DNA of 64,000 nucleotides from Paenibacillus_E qinlingensis (GCF_028746185.1 NZ_JAQIVH010000044.1:1-64000), one strand, 5' to 3'; counted from the first letter of the stretch, positions 16,142 through 25,529 are shown. A program made the numbers and translations. Notes: generated by a model not told the origin, from the letters alone.

Positions 16142-18051
16142 ATGCGTTGGCACTTAGGCGAAGAAACAGGAATTGTCTGGGACATTCATCTCGGAGACCT
16201 TGCCCACCAGGATCATGTCGAAATGAGTGGGAAAGCGGTCTCGCTCATCGTGAGTTATGGCGTAGACTCGGAAGGAAGTATCTTTTTAAATCGTAAAGTA
16301 GTCTGGCCAGCTCTCCGCACGATTCCGAATGATACGCATGCTAGTTTAACGGAGACGTTTGGACAAGAGTTTGTGCCGCGTATGCGTGTAGAGGGCCAAC
16401 TTGTCCAAGAAAAAGGGTTCCGAATTACGTTCGATGGCATTCTTCGAATCGCTTCTGTTTCTGATCAAGGGCTATTGATACGACGAACCGTATTTCCGTC
16501 GAGAGAAATACCTTACGCGTTAGACCATGTTCAGATTCAGAACATGACGGAGGGATCGATAAGACTAGAGATCGATCAGATAGCATTTACCAAGTATCGC
16601 AGAGGTACGAAGGGCATTTATGTCGTGGAAGCGGGACACGACGGGCCTGCTTGTGTGATCTTGGAAGCAGGGGCAACGGTGTCCTATAAGGGTTGGATCT
16701 GCGCCTCCACGTTAGGAGCGCCCAAAGAAACAGTGGATATCATGAATGAGGAAGCGAAGCGATGTGAATTTCTGCTGGCATTAGGTTCGTCTTTGCGACT
16801 GGAATCACCTGAACCTAATCTAAACCGCATGTTTGAGTTGGCTAAAATTCGCGCGGCGGAGAGTGTTTTCCGCACCAAAGGCGGCTTACTTCACAGTCCC
16901 GGAGGCGGGTCCTATTACGCAGCCGTATGGGCGAACGATCAGGCGGAATATGCGGGGCCCTTTTTTCCATTTCTAGGCGAACAAGATGCGATGGAGGCAT
17001 CCTTGAATGCCTATCGACTTTATATGCCGTTCATGGGTCCTGACTTCCATCCTATTCCCTCCTCAATCATCGCAGAGGGCGTGGATATTTGGGAGGGGGC
17101 TGGAGATCGCGGTGATGCGGCGATGTACGCCTATGGTGCGGCGCGGTTTGCACTGGCGAGCGGCAGCTTGCAAATAGCTGAACAGTTGTGGCCAGCTATC
17201 GAATGGTGTTTGGCGTTTTGCCGGCGTAAACGAACCCAAGATGGCGTTGTCGCATCGGACTCGGACGAATTGGAGAATCGGTTTCCGAGCGGCGACGCTA
17301 ATCTGTTCACATCGTCGCTTGCGTACGGTGCTCTTCTTTCGTCCGCTCATCTTGCGCGAGCAGTCGGGAGAGCAGAACTTGCTCCACGCATTGAGGAAGA
17401 GGCGGCTGAGCTGCGACAAGCGATTGAATCCCATTTTGGCGCAACCGTGGAGGGGTATGAGACCTATCGCTATTATGAAGGGAACGACATTCTGCGTTCG
17501 TGGATTTGTGTACCGCTGACGATGGATATCTTAGATCGCAAGGAACAAACCATTGCAGCCTTATTATCTTCGCGATTGTGGGTAAACGGCGGACTAGTCA
17601 CCCAAGCGGGGGAAACCACCTTTTGGGATCGCTCCACGTTGTATGCACTGCGGGGCATACTCTACGCGGGCGAAACGGAGCTGGGGATCACACATCTGCT
17701 CGAATATTCGCGAAACAGATTGCTTGGCGACCATGTTCCCTATGCGGTTGAGGCATTTCCCGAAGGTAATGGTCGGCATCTCTCTGCGGAAAGCGCGCGC
17801 TATACGCACGAGTGATTATAGAGGGCTTATTTGGCATCGTGCCTGCGGGGCTTCATTCTTTTACCTGTTCGCCTAGGCTACCTGAAAGTTGGGACACGAT
17901 GGCGCTTCGTTCCATCCGAGCGTTTAATTCCTGTTTTGATCTACTCGTTACCCGTTGTGACGAAGGGGTATTAGTCACATGTGTGACGTCTGACAAGCAG
18001 GAAACATATCTCTGGAATGAAGATGGACCGATAACCGTTCATCTGCGGTGA
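16142..18051 (+). pseudogene. Glycosidase-like (alpha/alpha)6-barrel protein, frameshifted near the 3' end
   Basis: The frame from 16142 runs to a stop at 17815, but the family-like sequence continues in another frame (LYARVIIEGLFGIVPAG, from 17800) to a stop at 18051, giving about 636 residues if joined. The break lies in the run GCGCGCGC at 17793-17800. One extra GC pair explains the shift, so dinucleotide slippage or a sequencing error is likely. The middle region (VWANDQAEYAGPFFPFLGEQ, then WEGAGDRGDAAMYAYGAARF) resembles the helical-barrel core of GH15/GH63-type hydrolases. No signal peptide is seen. The substrate is unknown. The start follows GGGGGCGAAGG. Confidence 0.7.
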
Positions 18052-18145
18052 AGGCGTAGCCTGTCGGCTATTCAAACAGTGTTTAAATTAACGTAGAAAT
18101 AGGTTATGATAGGGAATGAAATCATAATAGAAAGTGGGATCCATA

Positions 18146-18856
18146 GTGGGACGTAAGTGGAATAACATAAAAGAGAAGAAAGCTTCAAATGATGCAAGTA
18201 CAAGTCGCGTATACGCGAAGTTCGGCTTAGAGATTTATGTTGCAGCACGCAAAGGCGAACCGGACCCGGAATCAAACCGTGCATTGAAAGTCGTTCTTGA
18301 ACGCGCCAAGACGTATAATGTGCCGAAAGCGATCATTGATCGTGCGATCAATAAAGCCAAAGGCAGCTCCGATGAAATCTATGAAGAGCTCCGTTATGAA
18401 GGCTTTGGACCGAATGGTTCGATGGTTATTGTGGACACGTTAACGAATAATGTAAACCGTACCGCGTCAAGCGTTCGTGCCGCATTTAGTAAAAATGGCG
18501 GTAACATGGGAGTGACAGGTTCTGTTGCTTACATGTTCGATGCGACAGCGGCGATCGGTATTGAAGATAAAAGCATCGATGAGATCATGGAAATTCTGAT
18601 GGAAGCTGACGTAAACGTGCGTGATCTTCTTGAAGAAGAAGAGATGGTTATGGTATATGCAGAGCCCGAAGAATTCCACGCCGTTCAAGAGGCGCTCAAG
18701 AAGGCTGGCATCACGGAGTTCGCAGTTGCTGAGTTGACGATGATTGCTCAGAATAACGTTACGTTATCCGATGACGCACAAGTGCAATTTGATAAAATGA
18801 TTGATGCTTTGGAAGATTTAGAAGATGTTCAACAAGTGTATCATAACTTGGAATAG
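18146..18856 (+). CDS. yebC: YebC/PmpR family protein
   Basis: A conserved 236-residue protein starting MGRKWNNIKEKKASND with a GTG codon; family members start exactly here. An in-frame GTG at 18134 is less likely. Motifs include YAKFGLEIYVAARKGEPDPE, RAKTYNVPKAIIDRAI, then RYEGFGPNG and GNMGVTGSVAYMFD. The family is described as transcriptional regulators and, more recently, as factors helping ribosomes through proline-rich stalls. It is transcribed alone and is the one clearly core-type gene here. A 15-bp stem-loop follows at 18873-18915. Confidence 0.93.
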   Translation: MGRKWNNIKEKKASNDASTSRVYAKFGLEIYVAARKGEPDPESNRALKVVLERAKTYNVPKAIIDRAINKAKGSSDEIYEELRYEGFGPNGSMVIVDTLTNNVNRTASSVRAAFSKNGGNMGVTGSVAYMFDATAAIGIEDKSIDEIMEILMEADVNVRDLLEEEEMVMVYAEPEEFHAVQEALKKAGITEFAVAELTMIAQNNVTLSDDAQVQFDKMIDALEDLEDVQQVYHNLE

Positions 18857-18872
18857 GTATAACGGATGCACA

Positions 18873-18915
18873 AAGAGGAAGCAGCTTTGATCTCAGATCC
18901 AAGCTGCTTCCTCTT
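18873..18915. terminator. Long stem-loop after yebC
   Basis: A perfect 15-bp inverted repeat (AAGAGGAAGCAGCTT at 18873-18887 and its complement at 18901-18915) with a 13-base loop. There is no strong T-run on the plus side, so termination may be partial. Confidence 0.65.
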
Positions 18916-18927
18916 CGCGTGTTCAGT

Positions 18928-19192
18928 TAGACACAAGAGCTGCGAAAGTTCAGTATTGCGGCGAAGTGAAGTGCATCGACGACAATGTGGGGAAGCTGCT
19001 GCAGACGTTGGATGAACGTGGACTGGCAGAGAATACGATTGTGGTCTTTACATCGGACCATGTGTCCATAAAAATAACCTATACGAGACCGCTTATCGGG
19101 TGCCGATGCTGATGCGTTGGCCTACGAGTATTCCACAAGGAATGGTTGTGGATAAGTTAGTGAGTGTCTTCGACTTCCAGCTAACGGGTGGT
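18928..19192 (+). pseudogene. Sulfatase remnant
   Basis: Translated pieces match the middle of a family S1 sulfatase: CGEVKCIDDNVGKLLQTLDE, then RGLAENTIVVFTSDH, then after a small deletion and frame change HKNNLYETAYRVPMLMRWPT. The intact sulfatase at 49103-50614 has the equivalent stretch (SCMDAHIGRILDRLDELGL, then AENTIVVFTTDHG). The active-site cysteine region and C-terminus are missing. It runs into a trinucleotide repeat. This is a dead gene. Confidence 0.8.
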
Positions 19193-19203
19193 TGCGGGAG
19201 CGG

Positions 19204-19227
19204 TTGTTGTTGTTGTTGTTGTTGTTG
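19204..19227. repeat. (TTG)8 microsatellite
   Basis: Eight perfect TTG repeats directly follow the sulfatase remnant. The minus-strand reading (poly-Gln) has no gene context. Confidence 0.9.
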
Positions 19228-19260
19228 TAAGTTTGGATGTATGGGCGTTACGACCAATGA

Positions 19261-19287
19261 ACTGAAGCGAACGCGCTTCAGTTTTTT
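19261..19287 (+). terminator. Intrinsic terminator
   Basis: Hairpin ACTGAAGCG-AACG-CGCTTCAGT followed by six T. It probably belonged to the operon of the decayed sulfatase. Confidence 0.85.
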
Positions 19288-19394
19288 GGTTCTAGAAGTT
19301 GGAATTAATTTGTTTAAGGGCAAGGGGGAAGTTAGATTAGCTCATATATGTCCTTTCTAGTGTGGCATGTTGGTTGCGAATTGAGCCGGGGGAT

Positions 19395-19562
19395 GGAGTA
19401 GGAGTAGGAGTAGGAGTAGGAGTAGGAGTAGGAGTAGGAGTAGGAGTAGGAGTAGGAGTAGGAGTAGGAGTAGGAGTAGGAGTAGGAGTAGAAGTAGAAG
19501 TAGAAGTAGAAGTAGAAGTAGAAGTAGAAGTAGAAGTAGAAGTAGAAGTAGAAGTAGAAGTA
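19395..19562. repeat. Compound hexanucleotide microsatellite (GGAGTA)16(GAAGTA)12
   Basis: Sixteen perfect GGAGTA units (19395-19490) switch abruptly to twelve perfect GAAGTA units (19491-19562), 168 bp in all. In one frame it reads (Val-Gly)n then (Val-Glu)n, but that frame has no ribosome site or flanking coding sequence. Perfect hexamer tracts this long are rare in bacteria and usually vary in length. Confidence 0.95.
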
Positions 19563-19629
19563 AGGTTGTTTGGATCTGAATTGTAATTTAAAGAGATGAA
19601 AATTTAGTAATTCCCCTATGTGCCAGATG

Positions 19630-19817
19630 AATAGATGGATTTTCTCCAGTTAAATAATGGGATCTTTCGAGAAAAAGCAGAATAGATGGAAAACCTACAG
19701 TTAAAAGTAACCATTTCACCCGATCTGAACAAAAATAGTAGTTTTAACTACATGTTTTACAGTTAAATGGAGTTTTCGATGAAATTCATCTGAAATAGCT
19801 GTATGTTTTCCAGTTAT
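19630..19817. repeat. Type A four-unit structured repeat, copy A2
   Basis: Four units start at about 19630, 19681, 19743 and 19794 (spacing 51, 62, 51 bp); two read AATAGATGG...CAGTTAA. The right arm of unit 2 (AGTTAAAA) pairs with the left arm of unit 3 (TTTTAACT). Linkers are alignable with copy A1 (for example CGAGAAAAAGCAGAATAG versus CGAGCGAACGCAGAATAG). It lies between the microsatellite and the promoter of the solute-binding protein gene. Confidence 0.8.
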
Positions 19818-19940
19818 CGCAAATTTGTAAGTAAAGTACACATCATAAATGGACTTATCCATATCCTAGTCTCACCTCACCTCACCTTGCCATTCCTCTG
19901 GGCCATCATTTATCCTAAAGAGATACAAAGAGCGTAATAA

Positions 19941-20009
19941 AAAGCAAGGTTCGCAAGAATGTCCCGTTTCGAGCCATGCTCGAGTGATTCTATAATGAAA
20001 ACGTATCCA
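19941..20009 (+). promoter_or_regulatory. Response-regulator-type site, -10 box and cre site upstream of the solute-binding protein gene
   Basis: A 27-bp motif at 19941-19967 (GCAAG..CGCAA.AATGTCCCGT) matches 25410-25436 at 22 of 27 bases. In both places GTCCCG lies exactly 30 bases before a TATAAT (here 19991-19996). The repeated GCAAG half-sites suit an AraC-type response regulator such as the one at 23736. ATGAAAACGTATCCA (19995-20009) matches the CcpA cre consensus WTGNAANCGNWNNCW at every fixed position and overlaps the expected transcription start, so glucose repression is likely. Confidence 0.7.
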
Positions 20010-20042
20010 GTTTGAATAATAGGTAACGAGGGGGAATTGGCC

Positions 20043-21755
20043 ATGAAGCAAGGGAGAAAATACGGGGCAGTTTCGATAGGCTCCATGATGTTATTATCAG
20101 TCATTGCAAGTGCATGCAGCAATTCGACGGACCAACCAGAGGCGTCCAAATCCGCAACAGCAACGGCATCGGCTACTCCGGCGGCTGCTCAAACGGCAGC
20201 AGTGAAAGTAGACCCGTTGGGGAAATATGATCCGCCAATTGAAGTGACGACGGTACGATCAGTGGACGCAACTTACAAATACGCAGCTGGCGATTCGATC
20301 GACAGCAATATTTGGACCAAAATTTTCGAGCAAGACTACGGGATTAAAGTGAAAAATTCGTGGACTGTTGATTCAACGCAGTACCGTCAGAAGCTGAATG
20401 TATCCATTGCATCGGGCGATATTCCGGATTTCCTTGAGGTGAATAAAGAGGAATTGAAGCGTTTGGCTGATGCAGGTCAATTAGAGGATTTAACGAAAGT
20501 ATGGGAACAATATAGCTCTCCTCTTCTGAAAAGTATGCAGAATCAAGATGGCGGCATTGGACTTAAGGCGGCTACAATTGAAGGCAAATTGCTTGGCATT
20601 CCACACACGTTCAGTAACGGCGGTATTAGCACAGCAGAAATGATCTACGTGCGAACGGATTGGTTGCAAAAGCTGAATTTGCCTGAACCCAAAACGATGG
20701 ATGATGTGATCAAAATTGCAACGGCATTTGCCAAACAAGATCCGGACGGTAACGGGAAAGCAGATACGATCGGGCTTGCGGTAAATAAAGATTTCTGGGA
20801 TTACGGACACGGTTCATTGCGTGGCTTCTTTAACGGCTATCATGGATATACCGATATTTTCATTAAGAACCCATCAGGTAAATTGGTCTACGGTTTTGTT
20901 CAAAAAGAACTAAAAGCGCCTTTAAAGAAGCTCCAAGAGCTCTATAAGGATGGCGTGCTTGATAAGGAATTCGGCGTGAAACCGCCAGCTAAAATCCAAG
21001 AAGATGTAGCAGCAGGACGTGTCGGGCTTGCCTACGGATTAGTGTCAGATGGCGGTTATATCCAGAAGGAGAATCACACGAAGGATCCGAAAGCGCAATG
21101 GAAAGTGTTCCCAATTGTTTCTGCGGATAGCCAGCCAGCTGTACCGCAGCTTTACGATACTGCTGGTACATTTTATGTAGTGAAAAAAGGATCGAAGCAT
21201 CCGGAAGCAGCTATTAAGTTAGCGAATATTTATATCAATCATTTTTACGAAAAATCGTATGCACCGGATCCGAACCCATTCATTACGGATTCGAAAACGG
21301 GGATTATGGCAGCGAAATATGCGCCAGTTACGATGGATTCCATGAATACAAATTTAGAAGCTTTCCATCTCGTGACAGAAGCGCTTAAGACGGGAGATGG
21401 CAGTAAACTTGGATTCCCAGCGAGTATTCATTTTGAACGTATGACGAAGTTTAAAGCTGGTGATGACTCCATGTGGTTTAGCAATATCGTAATGGGCGAA
21501 GGCGGAAGCTTTAGTGTTATCGATCAATATAACAAAGCGAAGCTCGGACAATATAATCTGTTCCTAGCTCCAGCAACGCCGGCGATGTCCGAGAAACTAC
21601 CGACGCTTAAGAAGAAAATCGCTGAAACGTATACCAAAATCATCATGGGTGATGCCTCCATCGATGAGTTCGACAAGTTCGCAGAAGAGTTCCAAAAGCT
21701 CGGCGGTGATAAAATCGAGCAAGAAGTAAACGATTGGTACGCGAAGAACAAATAA
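20043..21755 (+). CDS. Extracellular solute-binding lipoprotein of a sugar ABC importer
   Basis: A 570-residue lipoprotein of the large LipO/YtcQ-like class. The lipobox SVIASACSN places the lipidated cysteine near residue 25. A low-complexity Ala/Thr linker follows, then a family 1-type binding domain (DFWDYGHGSLRGFFNGYHGY; FYVVKKGSKHPEAAIKLANI). It would capture an oligosaccharide for the permeases at 25530 and 26450; the ATPase is probably a shared MsmX-type protein encoded elsewhere. The ATG at 20043 follows GAGGGGGAA. The terminator after the gene may favour its high expression over downstream genes. Confidence 0.9.
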   Translation: MKQGRKYGAVSIGSMMLLSVIASACSNSTDQPEASKSATATASATPAAAQTAAVKVDPLGKYDPPIEVTTVRSVDATYKYAAGDSIDSNIWTKIFEQDYGIKVKNSWTVDSTQYRQKLNVSIASGDIPDFLEVNKEELKRLADAGQLEDLTKVWEQYSSPLLKSMQNQDGGIGLKAATIEGKLLGIPHTFSNGGISTAEMIYVRTDWLQKLNLPEPKTMDDVIKIATAFAKQDPDGNGKADTIGLAVNKDFWDYGHGSLRGFFNGYHGYTDIFIKNPSGKLVYGFVQKELKAPLKKLQELYKDGVLDKEFGVKPPAKIQEDVAAGRVGLAYGLVSDGGYIQKENHTKDPKAQWKVFPIVSADSQPAVPQLYDTAGTFYVVKKGSKHPEAAIKLANIYINHFYEKSYAPDPNPFITDSKTGIMAAKYAPVTMDSMNTNLEAFHLVTEALKTGDGSKLGFPASIHFERMTKFKAGDDSMWFSNIVMGEGGSFSVIDQYNKAKLGQYNLFLAPATPAMSEKLPTLKKKIAETYTKIIMGDASIDEFDKFAEEFQKLGGDKIEQEVNDWYAKNK

Positions 21756-21770
21756 GTTGATGATGAGCTG

Positions 21771-21806
21771 CCCCGCTAGTAGAGGAATCTACTAACGGGG
21801 TATTTT
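21771..21806 (+). terminator. Intrinsic terminator between binding protein and histidine kinase genes
   Basis: Stem CCCCG.TAGTAGA / TCTACTA.CGGGG with a GGAA loop, then TATTTT. Confidence 0.85.
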
Positions 21807-21923
21807 GCCATAGGATGGGACAATTTTATCTTACTTGCTTTTTATTATCTTATGGCGGTACTCATATATCCAAGGGGCTCAATCTTTTGTATAGTGAGAA
21901 AAAGGGCATTTGGGTGGGGAGTT

Positions 21924-23702
21924 ATGCGGATGGCAGGGCGACAGCGACGGTTCTCAATACTTGGCAAATTAATAGTGACTTTTCTCATCGTGCTTTCACC
22001 TATGTATGTGATTGGGACACAGATTAATGAATGGGGTGCAGGACTTGTCCGCAAGGAAATTTCCAAATCACTCGAGTCGCAAATTCAGTTCTATCGCTCA
22101 TCACTCGAGAATGAAATTGATAGAATGGGACGTATTCAACGGCAATACATGAATGATGAAGATTTGGAAGCGCTAAGTGTGACGGCCGATAGTTTGACGG
22201 AATATCAGAAGCTTGTTATTTTGAAAAGGTTTCAGCAACGCCTCGTCTTATTGAAGGAATCGAGTATGTATATCGAGCGGGCAAGTGTGTACATCCCGCC
22301 TATTAATAAAATTATTTCATCTACGGCGTTAGCTGACGGCTTACCTCGGGAGCGGCTCGATCAATTGAAACGAGATACGTTCGCGCATAAAGGACTATTT
22401 TATCGCGATGGCGATCATCTTTACTTGCGTGAATATTACCCCAACAACCAGTTGGTGGAGGGGCGCGACCCGATATTTGTCCTGGAACTGGAGCTCTCCA
22501 TGCCTGCTATGCAATCGTATTTAGCTCAGATTTCTAACTATGACCAAGGCGGCGCAGCGATCGTTAAAGGAGATTGGGATATCGTCCATACACAAAATAA
22601 AGAGGCGTACGCCCTGATTAGTCAGACCGTTCGGGGGCAAATGTCCGCGTTGCAGGACAAGTCTGTACAGGTCGTTCAAGCAGCCAATGAGCTCATCAAA
22701 ATCGGGAATCAACGTCTTCTTACAGTTACCACGTATTCACCGGCTTTGGATCTGACGTTGGTTGCATTCGTCCCGGAGAAGGCTGTTATGGGGCCACTGG
22801 ATCATTATCAGGTTTATTTATATCTGATCTCCTTATGCGCGCTTATTGTCATTGTCTTGTTCTCGATCTATGTGTATCGCATCATTCATCGCCCGCTCAG
22901 CAGGCTTGTCCGAGCCTTCCGCAAAGTGGAATCCGGTGATCTGCAAGTCGAGCTAACGTATAAAAGCAGTGATGAGTTTCATTATTTGTATGCCCAATTC
23001 AATAATATGGTCGCGCATTTGAAGAAACTAATTTTCGAAATTTACGAGCAAAAAATCCGGACACAACAATCCGAACTGAAGCAGCTGCAGTCGCAGATCA
23101 ATCCCCATTTTTTATATAACAGCTTCTACTTATTGTATCGTATGACGAAAGCGCAAGATTTCGAGAACTCAACCCGATTTACCAAATATCTCGGCGATTA
23201 TTTCCAGTATATGACCCGAAATGGCAGCGAGGAAGTCCCATTGGAGCGGGAGTTGAGCCATGTTCGCGCATTTGCGGAGATTCAAACCATCCGTTATATG
23301 AACCGGATTTCATTCGAAATGGAGGCTTTGCCAGAGGTATGCAAGCACATTGTTGTTCCACGGCTGATCCTACAACCAATTGTGGAGAATGCATATCATC
23401 ATGGATTTGATCAGGACCATCATGAGCGTCATTTGCGAATTTCGACGACATGCCAGGAGGACGAAGAAGGTGAGATGCTCGTTATCATCCAAGTGGAGGA
23501 CAATGGCAAGGGGATGACCGACGAGGAGCTGCGTAGTTTTCAAGCCAAAACGCAAGATGGTCAAACGACGGAGGAAGTAACGGGGATGTTAAATGTGCAC
23601 CGACGTTTGCAATTAAGGTTTGGCGAGAAGGCCGGCTTACGCATTGTGCAAAGGGATGAAGGTGGTCTGATGGTGTCGGTCGTCATTCCATTCGTCAGAT
23701 AG
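21924..23702 (+). CDS. YesM-type sensor histidine kinase
   Basis: A 592-residue membrane kinase. There is one membrane segment near the N-terminus (LGKLIVTFLIVLSPMYVIG), an extracellular sensor region to about residue 290, and a second segment (VYLYLISLCALIVIVLFSIY). These are followed by HAMP, the His_kinase motif QSQINPHFLYNSF (phosphoacceptor His395) and an HATPase domain (ILQPIVENAYHHGF; VEDNGKGM). I chose ATG 21924; longer in-frame starts lack a ribosome site. It is paired with the response regulator that starts 33 bases downstream and probably senses an extracellular sugar or the loaded binding protein. Confidence 0.9.
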   Translation: MRMAGRQRRFSILGKLIVTFLIVLSPMYVIGTQINEWGAGLVRKEISKSLESQIQFYRSSLENEIDRMGRIQRQYMNDEDLEALSVTADSLTEYQKLVILKRFQQRLVLLKESSMYIERASVYIPPINKIISSTALADGLPRERLDQLKRDTFAHKGLFYRDGDHLYLREYYPNNQLVEGRDPIFVLELELSMPAMQSYLAQISNYDQGGAAIVKGDWDIVHTQNKEAYALISQTVRGQMSALQDKSVQVVQAANELIKIGNQRLLTVTTYSPALDLTLVAFVPEKAVMGPLDHYQVYLYLISLCALIVIVLFSIYVYRIIHRPLSRLVRAFRKVESGDLQVELTYKSSDEFHYLYAQFNNMVAHLKKLIFEIYEQKIRTQQSELKQLQSQINPHFLYNSFYLLYRMTKAQDFENSTRFTKYLGDYFQYMTRNGSEEVPLERELSHVRAFAEIQTIRYMNRISFEMEALPEVCKHIVVPRLILQPIVENAYHHGFDQDHHERHLRISTTCQEDEEGEMLVIIQVEDNGKGMTDEELRSFQAKTQDGQTTEEVTGMLNVHRRLQLRFGEKAGLRIVQRDEGGLMVSVVIPFVR

Positions 23703-23735
23703 AGGTAATCAATTTGCATAAAGGGACGTGATATC

Positions 23736-25406
23736 ATGCTGACTATGATGATTGTGGATGACGAGCCACTGGCCGTTCACTATTTGACAGAGACTTTGCT
23801 GGAGCTTGAGGACATGGATTTCGAAATGGTGAAAGCCCACTCCGGCAAGGAAGCGATAGAGAAGATGGAAGCAGGCAAAGTGGACATTCTTCTCACGGAT
23901 ATTCGGATGCCGGGAATGAGTGGGATGGAGCTTGCCGATTATACCCGTAAAAGATGGCCGCGCTGCCGCATCATTTTCTTGACGGGCTTTGATGATTTTG
24001 CGTACGCGCAGACTGCGATTCGTAATGGGGGCATCGACTTCGTCCTCAAAACAGAAGGTGATGAGGCCATCATTCAAGCCGTGCAGAAGGCGACGCAGGA
24101 TATTGCGCTCGAAATCAACCGCGAAGAGATTCTGAAGCGCTCCCGAGAGCAGCTGCACGCCGCATTGCCAACGATTCGCCGCGATTACTTGAGGCAGCTC
24201 GTTCAAGGCGAGTCAGAATCGCTCGCCGTCAGGGCCAAGCGGTTCGAGGAGCTTGCGATCGGGCTCCACGCAGGTAGTCCTGTGCTCCTCGTCATCGGGC
24301 GATTAGATGAATGGGGGTCCTTCGCTGCCCCCTCGGATCAATCGCTCCTATTCTATTCCGTTCATAACATAGCGGAAGAATATTTGAACGGCTCACTTAA
24401 CATGATAGCGCTTCCCTATGATCGCAATCGATTTATTTGGCTCGTTCAACCAACCGAGCCTACCGAAGCCCATGAGGAGCAAGAACAAGCGATTCGCACG
24501 CTTTCCGGTGGCGTAGAGCTTGTTCAGGCGGCCTGTCGGCGGCATCTGAAGGTGCCGGTTTCCTTCTTGCTTGCTTCTAGTTTCTGCACCTGGGAAGCGT
24601 TGATGCAGCGGATTGAGGCCTTGAAGCTGCAGTTGGCCTATGGCATCGGGAAAGGCCATGAGATGCTGCTCACTGAGCATCGCAGGGAAGATAAGGAAGA
24701 ATTGCGTTCCAGTAAGCAGTTCTATGAAGAGCAGGATTTGCGTATTCATTTGCACAAAATGGATCTGTTGGAGACCTATTTGGATAACGGTGAAAAAGAA
24801 GGGTGTGAGCACCTGTTCGGTGAGGTCGTTAAAGCGATCAAGTTGTTATCACACAACGATTCGGGCGAAGCGCTCGCCTATGAGGCATTCTCGCATCTTG
24901 CTGCTTTTCTATTAACGTATATCAATAAGCGTCATTTGAAGGCGAAGCTGGGTGAATCGTTCCGGATCGAAGAGATTCTGAATCCTTTTCAGCATAACAG
25001 TACGGTTGGAGCCGTTCAATTTCTGGCGGGCATCGCGCTGTCGCTGGCGGACTATAACGGGCTGAAAAAGGCGGAGAGAACGACGGATATGATCGGTCAG
25101 ATTCATCATTATGTACATGCTTTTCTACAAGAGGAGCTCTCGTTAACGCGCCTAGCGGAACTGGTGTATTTGAGCCCGCCATACCTCTCTCGAATGTATA
25201 AACAAACAACAGGGCAAGGTCTGCTTGATTATATTACAGATGTCCGCATTCAGCGGGCGAAGACCCTATTAATGACAACAGAGCACAAAATCCATGAGAT
25301 CGCAGCGTTGGTCGGATTGGAGTCTGCGGCTTATTTTACAAGACTATTTAAGAAGATCACGGGTCTTACGCCACAGGTGTATCGCGACTCTCGATTAACT
25401 GGTTAA
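23736..25406 (+). CDS. YesN-type response regulator with AraC HTH
   Basis: The 556-residue protein has a receiver domain (1-120, acidic pocket Asp8-Asp9, phosphoacceptor Asp55 in LLTDIRMPG), a long central linker and a C-terminal AraC domain (about 455-552: LAELVYLSPPYLSRMYKQTT, then GLESAAYFTRLFKKITGLTP). It is the partner of the kinase at 21924. The two 27-bp sites at 19941 and 25410 are its likely targets, which would couple expression of the binding protein and of the permease-hydrolase genes. Confidence 0.92.
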   Translation: MLTMMIVDDEPLAVHYLTETLLELEDMDFEMVKAHSGKEAIEKMEAGKVDILLTDIRMPGMSGMELADYTRKRWPRCRIIFLTGFDDFAYAQTAIRNGGIDFVLKTEGDEAIIQAVQKATQDIALEINREEILKRSREQLHAALPTIRRDYLRQLVQGESESLAVRAKRFEELAIGLHAGSPVLLVIGRLDEWGSFAAPSDQSLLFYSVHNIAEEYLNGSLNMIALPYDRNRFIWLVQPTEPTEAHEEQEQAIRTLSGGVELVQAACRRHLKVPVSFLLASSFCTWEALMQRIEALKLQLAYGIGKGHEMLLTEHRREDKEELRSSKQFYEEQDLRIHLHKMDLLETYLDNGEKEGCEHLFGEVVKAIKLLSHNDSGEALAYEAFSHLAAFLLTYINKRHLKAKLGESFRIEEILNPFQHNSTVGAVQFLAGIALSLADYNGLKKAERTTDMIGQIHHYVHAFLQEELSLTRLAELVYLSPPYLSRMYKQTTGQGLLDYITDVRIQRAKTLLMTTEHKIHEIAALVGLESAAYFTRLFKKITGLTPQVYRDSRLTG

Positions 25407-25409
25407 TAT

Positions 25410-25465
25410 AAGGCAAGAGCCGCAATAATGTCCCGTATCGGTGGTATGTGCGTTAATTTTATAAT
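25410..25465 (+). promoter_or_regulatory. Response-regulator-type site and -10 box upstream of the permease operon
   Basis: The second copy of the 27-bp motif (25410-25436) begins only a few bases after the response regulator's stop codon. GTCCCG is again exactly 30 bases before TATAAT (25460-25465). This defines a promoter for the genes 25530-30853. Confidence 0.7.
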
Positions 25466-25529
25466 AAAGACATGGAAGAGGTTGGCAATAATCCAGCTTC
25501 TTTTTTTTATCCGGTAAGGGGGAGAACAT

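Noticed and set aside
19093..19323. Minus-strand frame with a poly-Gln run
   Set aside because: It is the (TTG)8 tract read backwards, overlapping the sulfatase remnant and a terminator.
19362..19586. 74-codon frame encoding (Val-Gly)n(Val-Glu)n
   Set aside because: It is simply the hexanucleotide microsatellite read in frame; there is no ribosome site or non-repetitive coding sequence.
23709..24206. 165-codon minus-strand frame opposite the response regulator
   Set aside because: It is antisense to the receiver domain with no independent support.
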